From the NCBI RefSeq assembly GCF_001265075.1, contig NZ_LFKO01000001.1, positions 749,117 through 813,116 on the forward strand: DNA of 64,000 nt, given 5' to 3'. Below the pieces are notes generated by a model. It saw only the letters and a program-made list of their open reading frames with translations, made no database searches and was not told the origin of the DNA. The number at the start of each line of letters is the position of its first letter. Position 1 is the first letter of the stretch. Source of the DNA: Salinicoccus sp. YB14-2. GTDB taxonomy: Bacteria > Bacillota > Bacilli > Staphylococcales > Salinicoccaceae. Positions 9,261 to 17,807 of this stretch are shown piece after piece. Both the position numbers and the translations under genes were made by a program.

Positions 9261-9434
9261 ATGAGTAAGAAACAAAATGAATCCGTTTCAGAAACAGATA
9301 ACGAATCCAATAACCCCCAGAGTGAAGTGATAGAGTTGAAATCATTCAGTCTGGACAGTTCAGAAGGTATGATGTGTGACGCTGACACAGGCATCTGCGG
9401 ACCTGTAAACGAAGAGAAAGAGGATGAAAGATGA
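9261..9434 (+). CDS. 57-residue Cys-pair protein coupled to the FrnE-like oxidoreductase
   Basis: 57 residues starting at ATG 9261, with GGAAGGAG upstream at about 9 nt. It is polar and probably disordered at the start (MSKKQNESVSETDNESNN), with a conserved-looking core GMMCDADTGICGP holding two cysteines five residues apart, and an acidic end. Its TGA overlaps the ATG of the DsbA-family gene (ATGA at 9431-9434), so the two are translationally coupled. I do not recognise the family. Inference: a substrate, thiol chaperone or metal-binding partner of the oxidoreductase. Confidence 0.7.
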   Translation: MSKKQNESVSETDNESNNPQSEVIELKSFSLDSSEGMMCDADTGICGPVNEEKEDER

Positions 9435-10075
9435 AAATAACAATCTGGTCGGATTTTGTATGCCCGTTCTGCTTTATCGGACAGGCACATTTAGATAAAG
9501 CATTGGAAACATTCGAGCATAAAGACGAAGTGGATATTGAATATAAAAGCTACCTGCTGATGCCGGACATGGAATATCAGCCAGGCGTGTCCTATTATGA
9601 GTTTTTCGCGAATAAATTCGGAACACCCGTTGAAAAAGCCAAAGAACAGCTGAAACAGCAGGCCGATACCGCAAAAGGTTCCGGAGTCGTCATGAACCAC
9701 GATATCGCAAAACCCGCGAATACTTTTGACGGTCATCGCGTATTCCAATACGCAGAAGAACAGGGTAAAGGTACGGAATTCTTCAAACGTTTTTATGCTG
9801 CACACTTTACAGAAGGCGAAATCATAAGTGACACAGATTCAATCGTCCGCATGTCCGAAGAAGTCGGATTGGATGGTGGTGCAGTCCGAGATATTGTTGA
9901 AAACGGTAAAAATACAGATAAGGTCGAGCAGGATATTGCACAGGCACAGAAACTCGGTGTCCAGGGTGTCCCATTCTTCCTGGTGAATGATAAATACTCC
10001 ATTTCCGGTGCACAGCCGGTCGAACTCTTCCAGCAGGCACTGAATCAGATCTGGGAAGAAGAACAGGAAGCATAA
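9431..10075 (+). CDS. DsbA family oxidoreductase, FrnE-like
   Basis: 214 residues. It has a thioredoxin fold with a helical insertion. The active site C-P-F-C lies at residues 11-14 (IWSDFVCPFCFIG) and the cis-Pro loop is GVQGVPFFLVN near residue 180. The helical part includes FEYFAN-like and AARHDIAKPANTFDGHRV-like stretches typical of FrnE (compare B. subtilis YwbO). It has no signal peptide and should be cytoplasmic. FrnE proteins are disulfide isomerases or reductases tied to oxidative stress. It is co-translated with the 57-residue protein upstream. Confidence 0.9.
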   Translation: MKITIWSDFVCPFCFIGQAHLDKALETFEHKDEVDIEYKSYLLMPDMEYQPGVSYYEFFANKFGTPVEKAKEQLKQQADTAKGSGVVMNHDIAKPANTFDGHRVFQYAEEQGKGTEFFKRFYAAHFTEGEIISDTDSIVRMSEEVGLDGGAVRDIVENGKNTDKVEQDIAQAQKLGVQGVPFFLVNDKYSISGAQPVELFQQALNQIWEEEQEA

Positions 10076-10086
10076 ATATCTTCTAT

Positions 10087-10134
10087 AAAAAAATGTCATG
10101 CAGCTGAATTTCCAGCTGCATGACATTTTTTATT
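10087..10134. terminator. Bidirectional terminator between FrnE-like and histidine kinase genes
   Basis: A stem of more than 15 bp (AAATGTCATGCAGCTG/CAGCTGCATGACATTT) with a 6-nt loop, A-rich before and T-rich after. It can serve both convergent genes; its end overlaps the kinase stop region. Confidence 0.92.
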
Positions 10135-11029
10135 TGATTGGCCACTGACAAATAATCTTCAAGTCATCTTCAAGCGGCTCGGCCTGAATGGTACCTTCCA
10201 TCTTTTCCATTAAGCTTTTAGTGATCGGCAGTCCGAGACCGGTACCTTCGCCTTTCCTGGTCTGATCGGCTTTATAAAACGGATCGAACATATGAATGAT
10301 ATCTTCTTCACTCAATTTTTTTGCAGGATTTTTAATATTAAATTGAATCACGGAGGCCGTCACTGTTAAATGGATATCGATATCTCCCGTCGAATGTCTG
10401 ATTGAATTGATGATAAGATTTTCAATGACACGTTTCAGGGTGGACGGGTCTGTGTATAGATACGTTGATGTTTCAGGCATGTCGATGTCCGGCGTTATTC
10501 CTCTTTGTTCAAACTCATTATAAAAACTGAAAAGAACTTCCAGTATGACTTCTTTAATATCCACTTGTTCCCTGGCCAGTGGATATTCATCCTGATCGAT
10601 GAGAGATAGTTCATAAAAATCTTCGAGTAAAATATTCAGACGTAATGAACTGTCTCTTATGATTTTCAAATATTCTTCTTTATCTTCATCACTCAAGTCC
10701 TTTGATTCCAACAACTGGATATAACCGTTAATGGACGTCAGAGGTGTTCTTAGATCATGAGAGATATAGGAGATCGACTGCTTCATCATATTTTCAGATT
10801 GTTTTTTCATCGCGAGGCTGTGTTTCCTCTTATCAATATGATTATTGATTTCCTCGGTTAATCTTTCCAGGTTTTTGTCATATAAATGAATGTTCACTTT
10901 TTTATTTGTTTCATCTCTGTTGATCGATGACAGAATTTTTGTAGTTCTGTTGATCTCTCTTTTCAAATAAAGATGGCGGAATGAGACTGAGGATAATAAA
11001 ATCACCAACAGTATTACAATGTAAATCAT
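10130..11029 (-). CDS. Sensor histidine kinase of the ABC-exporter two-component system
   Basis: 299 residues. It has one N-terminal membrane segment (about 1-18), a short linker and no sizeable extracellular domain. The H-box is SYISHDLRTPLTSI with the phosphorylated His91. The HATPase domain shows N-box LIINSIRHS, G1-like FDPFYKAD and G2 GEGTGLGLPITKSLM. Kinases with this short intramembrane sensor usually report on cell-envelope stress or antimicrobial peptides through the partner ABC transporter. Last gene of the operon, 21 nt after the permease. Start ATG with GGGGGGTGAGAG. Confidence 0.9.
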   Translation of the reverse strand: MIYIVILLVILLSSVSFRHLYLKREINRTTKILSSINRDETNKKVNIHLYDKNLERLTEEINNHIDKRKHSLAMKKQSENMMKQSISYISHDLRTPLTSINGYIQLLESKDLSDEDKEEYLKIIRDSSLRLNILLEDFYELSLIDQDEYPLAREQVDIKEVILEVLFSFYNEFEQRGITPDIDMPETSTYLYTDPSTLKRVIENLIINSIRHSTGDIDIHLTVTASVIQFNIKNPAKKLSEEDIIHMFDPFYKADQTRKGEGTGLGLPITKSLMEKMEGTIQAEPLEDDLKIICQWPIK

Positions 11030-11050
11030 CTCTCACCCCCCAGTCTTTAA

Positions 11051-11800
11051 TTACTTTATTTCTTTCCTGTTAAATATAACAACACCGACTACACTTAAAA
11101 CTATGATTACTCCAACAGGGTAAATGACAAAACTCATTATTTCTTCAGTGCCAAAATGATCTAGATGATCAAGAAACGGCAACTGATTATACTTGATGAA
11201 AATAGAGTTTTTAATGAATGGTTCAAGCATAGGGAACATCCCAGAAATGCCTCCAAGTATCGAGTTGAACAGTGCGAAAAACAGCAGCAGGACACCAATG
11301 ACTTTGCCACTCTCATTCAATAATGTGGCAGCAATCATGACGAATGTCGCAAATGCAACTGTATACAAACCATTTAATAATAAAGTCTGTAAAAAGAATG
11401 TCAAATCAGGAAACATTGAAAATCCGTGAATGATACAGCTGGATAACAACATGACAGTCGGTAAAATTGTCATGATAACCAGTGAACCTAAGGAAAGTAC
11501 CAGCAGCTTCGATAAATAGATACTCATCCTGCTGTTGCCTGAAGCGACGAAAATTTTCATCGTCCCCGATTGATATTCATTCGCTATAAAAAACCCTGCA
11601 AGTATTAACGGCAAATAGATTACAATTTGATGATTGCCCGACAAAATATATGTACTGTAAAACTCATTGGCTTCCATGCCGCTGATATCACCGAAAAATA
11701 AAGGTGCTAAAACGGCAATAGTGAACAACATGATTACAATAAATCTGAACGTACGATCTTTTAATAATTTACTGATTTCACTTCTGATCAGATTATTCAT
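11051..11800 (-). CDS. ABC-2 type permease
   Basis: 249 residues from ATG 11800. It has six predicted membrane spans, an N-terminal cytoplasmic motif LIRSEISKLLKDRTFRF, and the ABC-2 signature around FFIANEYQSGTMKIFVASGNSR. It pairs with the ATPase encoded just upstream; the start overlaps the ATPase stop (ATGAATAA), so the two are coupled. Inference: export of, or resistance to, a peptide antibiotic (BcrB/LanE-like). A TTG at 11815 is a possible but poorer start. Confidence 0.87.
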   Translation of the reverse strand: MNNLIRSEISKLLKDRTFRFIVIMLFTIAVLAPLFFGDISGMEANEFYSTYILSGNHQIVIYLPLILAGFFIANEYQSGTMKIFVASGNSRMSIYLSKLLVLSLGSLVIMTILPTVMLLSSCIIHGFSMFPDLTFFLQTLLLNGLYTVAFATFVMIAATLLNESGKVIGVLLLFFALFNSILGGISGMFPMLEPFIKNSIFIKYNQLPFLDHLDHFGTEEIMSFVIYPVGVIIVLSVVGVVIFNRKEIK

Positions 11801-12715
11801 CAGTGACACCACCAATCAGATGGCTGAAATAAGACTCCAGGTCTTCACCCATCGGCATAAATTCTTCAATCAACAGTCCATTTTCGGTTAAAGCCTTTGA
11901 AACTTTCATCGGTTCATCCACATAATCCAACATGCGGATGCTGTGATCTTCCTTCACCTCGAAATTATTTGTTTCAAGAACATCCTGCAGCACCGTCGAA
12001 GCTTTTGATGCATCGTCTACTTTGATGTGAATGTACTTTTGAGATTTATCATCAAGTTCTTTCGCAGTCAGCTGTTCCATCAATCGTCCCTGGTGGATGA
12101 TCCCGTAATCGGTGGCCAGCAGATGAAGCTCACTTAATATGTGGCTTGAAATCAGAATTGTAATATCGTAATCATTATTCAATTTTTTAACAATTTTCTC
12201 ACTGCCACGACACCCATCGGATCCAGCCCGTTGATCGGCTCATCAAGTATTAAAAATTCCGGATCGCCGAGCAGCGCAATCGCAATTCCCAGTCTCTGCT
12301 TCATACCTAAAGAAAAGTTTTTGACTTTCTTTTTACCGGTATCCAGCAAATCGACCAGTTCCAAAGTCTTTTCAATCGACTGTTTTCCCGGGACCCCTTT
12401 TAAAAGACGGTGGACTTCAAGATTTTCTCTTGCCGTCATATTCATATATAAAGCCGGAGCTTCAATCATGACACCAATCCGGGATTTAGCTTCGGTAAAC
12501 TCTTTTCTATCCGAACTGCTAAACAGTCTGAATTCTCCTTCAGTCGGAAAAGCGAGCCCGGTAATCAAGCGGATCAGTGTCGATTTCCCCGCTCCGTTCT
12601 GTCCGATAAAACCATATATACTGCCTTTCTTTATAGACATATCTATATTGTCCAGCACCCGCTTGTCTTTATACTGTTTAGACAAGCCGTGTGTTTCCAA
12701 AATATGTTCCGGCAT
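11793..12715 (-). CDS. ABC transporter ATPase (BcrA-like), reading frame split at a slippery A run
   Basis: Two overlapping reading frames make one ATPase. Frame one (12715 down to 12179, 178 residues) holds Walker A GQNGAGKST, signature SLGMKQR and Walker B FLILDEP, then ends ...RKLLKN-stop. Frame two (to 11793) continues with NNDYDITILISSHILSEL, including the H-loop His, and the C-terminal domain. The junction reads A AAA AAT TGA (12188-12179). A -1 slip on this heptamer gives ...KKLNNDYD, the expected family sequence, and a 307-residue product of normal length. It is either programmed frameshifting or a one-base loss in a run of seven A. Start ATG 12715 with AAAGGAG. Confidence 0.85.
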
Positions 12716-12794
12716 TTTCCTCACTCCTTTATGATATGCATTAATCATACAAAGCAAATCATAAATAAGTCTTAAGTCAATTCTTAAAAAAGTC

Positions 12795-13487
12795 TTAAAT
12801 CTTCATCTTGTAACCCATGCCCCACACTGTTTCTATATATTCATCTTCTGAATTCAGTCTGTTGAGTTTGTGACGCAGTTTGCTCAAATGGACATTGATT
12901 GTATTATCATCCCCGTAATATCTATCCTCCCACACACTTTCGAATAAGTTCGCTTTGCTGAGCACTTTTTTCGGAGAAGACATCAACGTATGAAGAATCC
13001 TGAACTCGGTGGAAGTCAGTTTCACTTCATCACCATCTACAAGCAGCTCGAACGCATCAACATTCAATTCTAAATCCTTAAACTTGATGATTTCAGCCGC
13101 ACCCGGTTGATCTGATGAGCGGTGTCTAAGCAGACAATTATCAATTCGTGCGGACACTTCATCAATATCAAATGGCTTTGTAATATAATCATCCGCCCCC
13201 GCCCTGAGCAATTTTACTTTGGATTCAATTTCCAACTTGGCTGAGATGATGATGACCGGTATATGATATTGTTCACGTATCTTGGCCATCAACTCTTCAC
13301 CTGTCAGGCCCGGCAGCATCAAATCAAGCAGAACCAGATTCCAGTCACTCTGCTCCAAGTGAAGCAATGCTTCAGTACCGGAATATGCAGACTGCCAAAC
13401 GTAACCGCTTGATTCCAAAATGTTACAAAGCAGCTGATTAATATCTTCATCATCTTCAACAACCAGTATACGTGGCTGATCGCTCAT
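12795..13487 (-). CDS. OmpR/PhoB-type response regulator
   Basis: 230 residues from ATG 13487; a GTG two codons earlier, also near AAGGGG, is an alternative. The receiver domain has the acidic pair EDDED near residue 12, phospho-acceptor Asp55 in LVLLDLMLPG and Lys in IIISAK. The winged-helix DNA-binding domain ends with TINVHLSKLRHKLN and ETVWGMGYKM. It is the first gene of the regulator-ATPase-permease-kinase operon and probably controls that operon's own expression in response to envelope-active compounds. Confidence 0.92.
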   Translation of the reverse strand: MSDQPRILVVEDDEDINQLLCNILESSGYVWQSAYSGTEALLHLEQSDWNLVLLDLMLPGLTGEELMAKIREQYHIPVIIISAKLEIESKVKLLRAGADDYITKPFDIDEVSARIDNCLLRHRSSDQPGAAEIIKFKDLELNVDAFELLVDGDEVKLTSTEFRILHTLMSSPKKVLSKANLFESVWEDRYYGDDNTINVHLSKLRHKLNRLNSEDEYIETVWGMGYKMKI

Positions 13488-13522
13488 TTCCACCTGCCCC
13501 TTTCACTTGCCAAAGTATAAAG

Positions 13523-13549
13523 AAAACCAGGAGATTTATCCTGGTTTTA
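13523..13549 (-). terminator. Terminator before the two-component operon
   Basis: AAAACCAGGA/TCCTGGTTTT forms a 10-bp stem with a short loop and a T-rich run on the minus strand. It closes the minus-strand unit ending at 13579; the A-rich arms might also allow plus-strand use. Confidence 0.8.
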
Positions 13550-13578
13550 ATATGATTATAATACTGATTCCAACATTA

Positions 13579-13968
13579 TTATCTTTCTTCGAAGGTTTCC
13601 ACTCCTGCAACTCTCTGACTTTCAAAAAAGTCCTGGAAGTAATACTCAAGTGAATAACGGTCCAGATGATCTTTATAAAAAATCTTTCCTTTATCTTCTG
13701 ACTCCTCGGATGGCAATGCCTCCATCACAAATGTATCCAGTTCACCGATTGCCTGAATGACATCTATCTCCAGGTCATAATTAAAGTGTGCGAGAGAAAC
13801 AAAATCCGTCTGCCCTTGCTGCAGCATTTCAAGCGCTTGAAAAACATCATCAATCGTAGGGTAATCATTATGCCCCTGATCTATCGTCAGACATGTATAT
13901 GGCTGTTCTTCTTTATCCTCGACCGGCTGGTCCGATTGAAAAAATTTCCTTAAATTAAATAGACTCAT
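13579..13968 (-). CDS. Uncharacterised acidic protein
   Basis: 129 residues from ATG 13968, with AAAGGGG upstream. I do not recognise the family. It is acidic and soluble, with the stretch PYTCLTIDQGHNDYPTIDDVFQALEMLQQGQTDF split by no membrane segment, and ends YYFQDFFESQRVAGVETFEER. It looks like a small alpha-beta protein. It lies 36 nt after the broken PH-domain gene and is probably in the same transcript. Confidence 0.6.
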   Translation of the reverse strand: MSLFNLRKFFQSDQPVEDKEEQPYTCLTIDQGHNDYPTIDDVFQALEMLQQGQTDFVSLAHFNYDLEIDVIQAIGELDTFVMEALPSEESEDKGKIFYKDHLDRYSLEYYFQDFFESQRVAGVETFEER

Positions 13969-14003
13969 GCTATCCCCTTTCTGCATAATTATTTCCCGGG
14001 TAA

Positions 14004-14372
14004 TTATCCCAGCACTACGCTCGCCACTAAGCGATCAAGCTCTCTAATATCTACACCTTTAGATAAATTGAGTTTGAAATGCCCGGCTCTTGTCCATAGT
14101 TCGAGTTCAGCATTAACATCAAACAAACCTTTCGCGTTCTCACTGGACCACATATTTATCATGTTGTATGGCAAGGAATAGACTTCCACTTTTTTACCGG
14201 AGAAGCCTTAAGAATCCCTAAAGACGATTCTTTTATTTGTAAATGTGACACTGTCCCTGAAAGTTTTATATGCCTTAATGAATGTCTCACCTTCAAGCAT
14301 GATTTCCTCTACTTCTTTAGGTAAATCACACTCGCTGACCAATGTATATTCCGGGATATTTGCATTCGCCAT
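14004..14372 (-). pseudogene. Bacterial PH-domain protein interrupted by an in-frame TAA
   Basis: The full frame from ATG 14372 (AAGAGGAG upstream) to 14004 encodes about 122 residues of the bacterial PH-domain (DUF1696-like) family. An ochre codon sits at 14210-14208, after residue 54. Both sides match one protein in one frame: before it TFTNKRIVFRDS, after it GFSGKKVEVYSLPY, then NMWSSENAKG and KGVDIRELDRLVASVVLG. The family normally has Gln at this place, so CAA to TAA explains the lesion. A GTG-started fragment of 61 residues (14189-14004) could be read separately but lacks a ribosome site. It is either a fresh pseudogene, a suppressed stop or a sequence error. Confidence 0.85.
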
Positions 14373-14405
14373 TTGTAAATTCTCCTCTTAAAGTTTATTT
14401 AACGT

Positions 14406-14966
14406 TTATATCTTTTCATTCCAGCTGATAATTTCCACATCATCAATCCGGACTTTCCCTTTGCTTAACACATGCGGAACGTAATGGAACATCGCGACCC
14501 GTTCATCTTTTTCACTTTCATCGATAAAATATTTAAGTGTATCTATCGGCAGGTCCTCGAGTTCTGTGTAATCTTCGATATTCAAAAATTCCAGGTTTTC
14601 TGGTGCAATGGGTGCTTCGGGACCGCTGTAATGTTTCTTTTTATAGTGATACAGTGCATTTTCATTATCCTGCAGGTGCTCAATCGGTATTTTATAAAAC
14701 TTCAAGTCTTCTTTCAGGTTTAAATCCAGTTTTTTCAATTCTTTATATATATCGTGAGGATGCAGTGTGGAAAAATGAACCACATCATTCCACAGACAGT
14801 CGAGCAGAGGGATTTCCCTCTCCATCAGGAACGCTCTCTCCGGATGATCATCATACTTGCTATTGTATCTCGCGTAGAGGTTTTCATCGATAGTCTTCAT
14901 TCTGTTCAAAGGAATCAGGTAATGTCCCGACATATTTTTAGGTACCTTGTGATAAACGAAATTCAT
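14406..14966 (-). CDS. Uncharacterised conserved protein (group-specific type)
   Basis: 186 residues. It starts NFVYHKVPKNMSGHYLIPLN and contains the region LMEREIPLLDCLWNDVVHFSTLHP and the end MFHYVPHVLSKGKV. I recall similar proteins in Bacillus labelled only group-specific protein; no function is known to me. Soluble, no signal peptide. It is first of a three-gene minus-strand unit with the PH-domain pseudogene and the 129-residue protein. The 337 bp upstream (14967-15303) contains no gene I can support. Confidence 0.65.
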   Translation of the reverse strand: MNFVYHKVPKNMSGHYLIPLNRMKTIDENLYARYNSKYDDHPERAFLMEREIPLLDCLWNDVVHFSTLHPHDIYKELKKLDLNLKEDLKFYKIPIEHLQDNENALYHYKKKHYSGPEAPIAPENLEFLNIEDYTELEDLPIDTLKYFIDESEKDERVAMFHYVPHVLSKGKVRIDDVEIISWNEKI

Positions 14967-15303
14967 AGCTCTTCCCCCATTTTTTTGATTTCACCTTAAT
15001 TCTTTTTACATAGTCAGTTTCTTTAGCTTCAGTATACCAACTTCAGCACTAAAATAAGCAAAATAAAAGTACTTTTTATTTTTATTCCGCTTACAATAAC
15101 GGCTTGGACAGATCAGCTATGTATGAATGGAGTACTGTCTCCTGATGAAATCCCGGTAGAGCTTATAAGTTGTGCCTTATTCTTCGCCCGGGGTTTCTGC
15201 TTCATATATATTAAATCTATCAGATTCTGCCCTTCATTTTAAACAGAGTTTTTAATTTCATAACTGAATGCCATCTTCCGGTTGAATTTTTATTTCTATT
15301 CTT

Positions 15304-15915
15304 CTAAGTTTTCAACATATGATAGGCTGTGAAATCTTTCTTTTTAATGGCGACCATCGTTTGATAACCGATTTTTTCATAATAGCTGACGTTCTCTGCA
15401 TTGGCTGTATAAAGATATATAGGCCGACTGAGTGCTTCAGCATAGTCGTCAAGCGCATTCAGCACTGTTTTGCCGATGCCCTTGCCCTGATAATCAGGAC
15501 TCACCGCAAGCATTTCCAGTGTTATCGCTTCTTTAGGTATACTCTTAGGCTGCTGCATCGCCTGATACAACCTGAAAAGCTTTTTATACTGGACCCGCTT
15601 CGCCACCGGAACAACTTTCCTGAGTCTTTTCAACGTTTGTTTAAAGTGTGAAAAACCATGTCTGTCCCCGCTGATCTTCACAGTGGCCACGCCTGCGACA
15701 TTGCCGTCATATAATACGACATCCAGTTTTTCATTGTGCTTCTTAAATACTTCCAGCTCTATTTTCAATACTTCAGCAAACAATACTTCCGTTTTTGGAT
15801 CATTGAAATCAAAAGTGTTTACAGCAAACGCTTCAGTCTGAAAACTTTTAGCGATTAAGCGCGCCGCCTCATCCAAATGTTTATTTTCCATAGGTACGAT
15901 TTGTAATGAATTCAT
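15304..15915 (-). CDS. GNAT family N-acetyltransferase
   Basis: 203 residues, ATG 15915 behind AAGGAG. The acetyl-CoA binding motif is LEMLAVSPDYQGKGIGKTVLNAL (about residues 143-165), followed by PIYLYTANAENVSYYEKIGYQTM. The middle part is longer and more basic than in simple GNAT proteins (KQTLKRLRKVVPVAKRVQYKKLF). The acceptor is unknown. Single-gene unit. Confidence 0.85.
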   Translation of the reverse strand: MNSLQIVPMENKHLDEAARLIAKSFQTEAFAVNTFDFNDPKTEVLFAEVLKIELEVFKKHNEKLDVVLYDGNVAGVATVKISGDRHGFSHFKQTLKRLRKVVPVAKRVQYKKLFRLYQAMQQPKSIPKEAITLEMLAVSPDYQGKGIGKTVLNALDDYAEALSRPIYLYTANAENVSYYEKIGYQTMVAIKKKDFTAYHMLKT

Positions 15916-16002
15916 ATCAGACTCCTTAACCGAGTATCCAAAAATACTTACTTATTGTTATAAATAAATACCCTGAATCCCTTGTCTATAACACTAAATA
16001 AA

Positions 16003-16039
16003 AGAATCCCCGTGAGATATTATGTCTCACAGGGATTCA
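16003..16039 (-). terminator. Terminator after the LPXTG remnant
   Basis: A long stem, GAATCCCcGTGAGATA against TgTCTCACaGGGATTC, with a short loop and a T-rich run on the minus strand. It is the kind of terminator that would have closed the complete surface-protein gene. Confidence 0.85.
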
Positions 16040-16053
16040 AAACTGGTATCAGA

Positions 16054-16200
16054 TTAATTATTTCTTCTTCTTGCAAAGAATAGTAAGGCTGCACCTATTG
16101 CGAACAATACTGCTGCAATGATTGCAATTGTACTGCCGAGTGCTACACCGGTAAGCGGTAAAGAAGTGCCTGTACCTTCATCATTCAAAGTTTGTACTTT
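16054..16200 (-). pseudogene. C-terminal remnant of an LPXTG cell-wall-anchored protein
   Basis: The minus strand reads LNDEGTGTSLPLTGV, then a hydrophobic span ALGSTIAIIAAVLFAIG, then LLFFARRRNN-stop. This is a complete sortase sorting signal: LPLTG, membrane segment, basic tail. Upstream in frame there is a TGA at 16203-16201 and only 48 codons remain, with no ATG and no ribosome site, so the body of the protein is missing. The remnant sits 33 nt after the stop of the 456-residue gene and retains its own terminator. Inference: a deletion removed the surface protein and joined its end to the neighbour. Confidence 0.8.
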
Positions 16201-16235
16201 TCAAATACATGTAATATTATCATGAGCATGTTGCT

Positions 16236-17606
16236 TCACTTCAACTTCTCAAGCTCTTCTATCATCGCCGGACGGTGTTTGTATTCTACTGTCCATTCTT
16301 CAATCAATTGATCCACGCGCGCTCTGCCGCCCGGATAATCCAGCATACCTTTAGTAAACTCCACTATTTCACGGTACAGCCGGCGTTCGTTGGCCATCTT
16401 CATTCTGCCTCTTGCAAATTTTTCATAAATATCCAGCATTTCGTCAGGATATTTATCTTTTAAGTCAGCTTCGTAAGTGAAGATATCACCGGAGTATGTG
16501 GAGTTCTGCACATATTCGAGAATACGTTCTTCGAGACCTTCATTTCTATAATAATCGGCAAGACGCGCATTTTCAGGAAGTGTCTGAAAAATTTCTTCAC
16601 GCACTTCTGCCCATTCTTCATGACTATATTGCGCTTTCAGCTCATTGAAGGGTTCGAGGCTTTGAAGTTCATATTTTGTTGTCAGAAGCCATAATTCTTT
16701 GATATAGGCTTCACGGTTTTTCTTTATTTTATATAGTTCTTTCAGCTGAATCGTATACTGCCTGTTCAGATCAGGACCTTTAAATTCAATTGCTCTGCCT
16801 TCTTTTAACAATTCTACCGCTTTATCGTACTCACCTTTTGAAATATGCCGTTCTATCGCAAAGTTCCTGATCTCAATCAGATAAAGATGACTCGGGATGA
16901 ACTGTTCGATCTTTTCTTCATCATCCATCTGATCCGCCAGTTCCAAATAAAACTTCGCCCATCTTTCTTCTTCAACAGGATAGGAGCCAGGAGGCGTTTT
17001 ATCCTCCAGTTCTTCAACCTGCTGGCCGGCAATCTGAAGCTTCCTTTCCATCTGATTGGGTTCCCTGAAATTATCCAATAGGAATTCCAGATACTGGTCA
17101 GGATCTGTCGTATCACCCAGTTGGTCACGTCTTGAAATAATCCATCTGAACATCGTGGTTGCGATTATTTTCGGTCCTTGATTTAAAATGGCCTGCCAGA
17201 CTCTGAAAATTTCACGCATAATATCATGGACGACGCCGCCGGAATCATCAATATTTAATTTATTCAGCCTGAGGAAGATCAGCTTTGTAATATCAAATGC
17301 CTCATCAAAGTATTTATTGTTCACGAGACCTGTCACTTCTTCAGTCAAGAAATCATTCAGCCCTCTTTCCATTCTCATCGCTTTTCTGTAAGGGACAAAT
17401 CGTCCTGTTTCTATATTGGGATTGACGATGCCCTGATACCTCTTTTTATACTGTTCAAAATCTTCTTCCGTCAATTCGTTGTTACTGAGAAGACGCAGAC
17501 GCATCACCAGATTTTCATCTTCACTGAGCAGATTCACGACAAAATTTTGAAGGGTTTCGTGATCTGTATTTTCTACAATATCTCTTATTTCGTTAAGGTT
17601 CGTCAT
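16236..17606 (-). CDS. Helical-repeat protein related to the C-terminal part of SWIM zinc-finger proteins
   Basis: 456 residues from ATG 17606 behind AGGTG at about 7 nt. It is almost entirely alpha-helical with TPR-like charge patterns (for example HISKGEYDKAVELLKEGRAIEFKG). The end, YREIVEFTKGMLDYPGGRARVDQLIEEWTVEYKHRPAMIEELEKL read in parts, resembles the C-terminus of SWIM zinc-finger proteins of Firmicutes, but no SWIM CxCxnCxH motif is present here. No function is established. It stands alone, with the LPXTG remnant immediately 3'. Confidence 0.65.
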   Translation of the reverse strand: MTNLNEIRDIVENTDHETLQNFVVNLLSEDENLVMRLRLLSNNELTEEDFEQYKKRYQGIVNPNIETGRFVPYRKAMRMERGLNDFLTEEVTGLVNNKYFDEAFDITKLIFLRLNKLNIDDSGGVVHDIMREIFRVWQAILNQGPKIIATTMFRWIISRRDQLGDTTDPDQYLEFLLDNFREPNQMERKLQIAGQQVEELEDKTPPGSYPVEEERWAKFYLELADQMDDEEKIEQFIPSHLYLIEIRNFAIERHISKGEYDKAVELLKEGRAIEFKGPDLNRQYTIQLKELYKIKKNREAYIKELWLLTTKYELQSLEPFNELKAQYSHEEWAEVREEIFQTLPENARLADYYRNEGLEERILEYVQNSTYSGDIFTYEADLKDKYPDEMLDIYEKFARGRMKMANERRLYREIVEFTKGMLDYPGGRARVDQLIEEWTVEYKHRPAMIEELEKLK

Positions 17607-17807
17607 TTTTTCACCTGCTTTTAATTTCTTATTATCCTGATTATACATCAGCCCGCTGTGATAAGCAGAGTCTCCCGCATATCTTTCATGAAGAATTTAT
17701 TTATGCAGATAAATTAAATTTCTATGATTTTTACATATAATTACAGATTGGATCCATATATTAAAGGGTACATAATTTATAACTCAAAATTCAGGAGGGA
17801 TTTTTTA

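Noticed and set aside
14967-15303. Hidden gene in the 337-bp gap
   Set aside because: Only very short frames without good ribosome sites; no recognisable protein or RNA motif on either strand.
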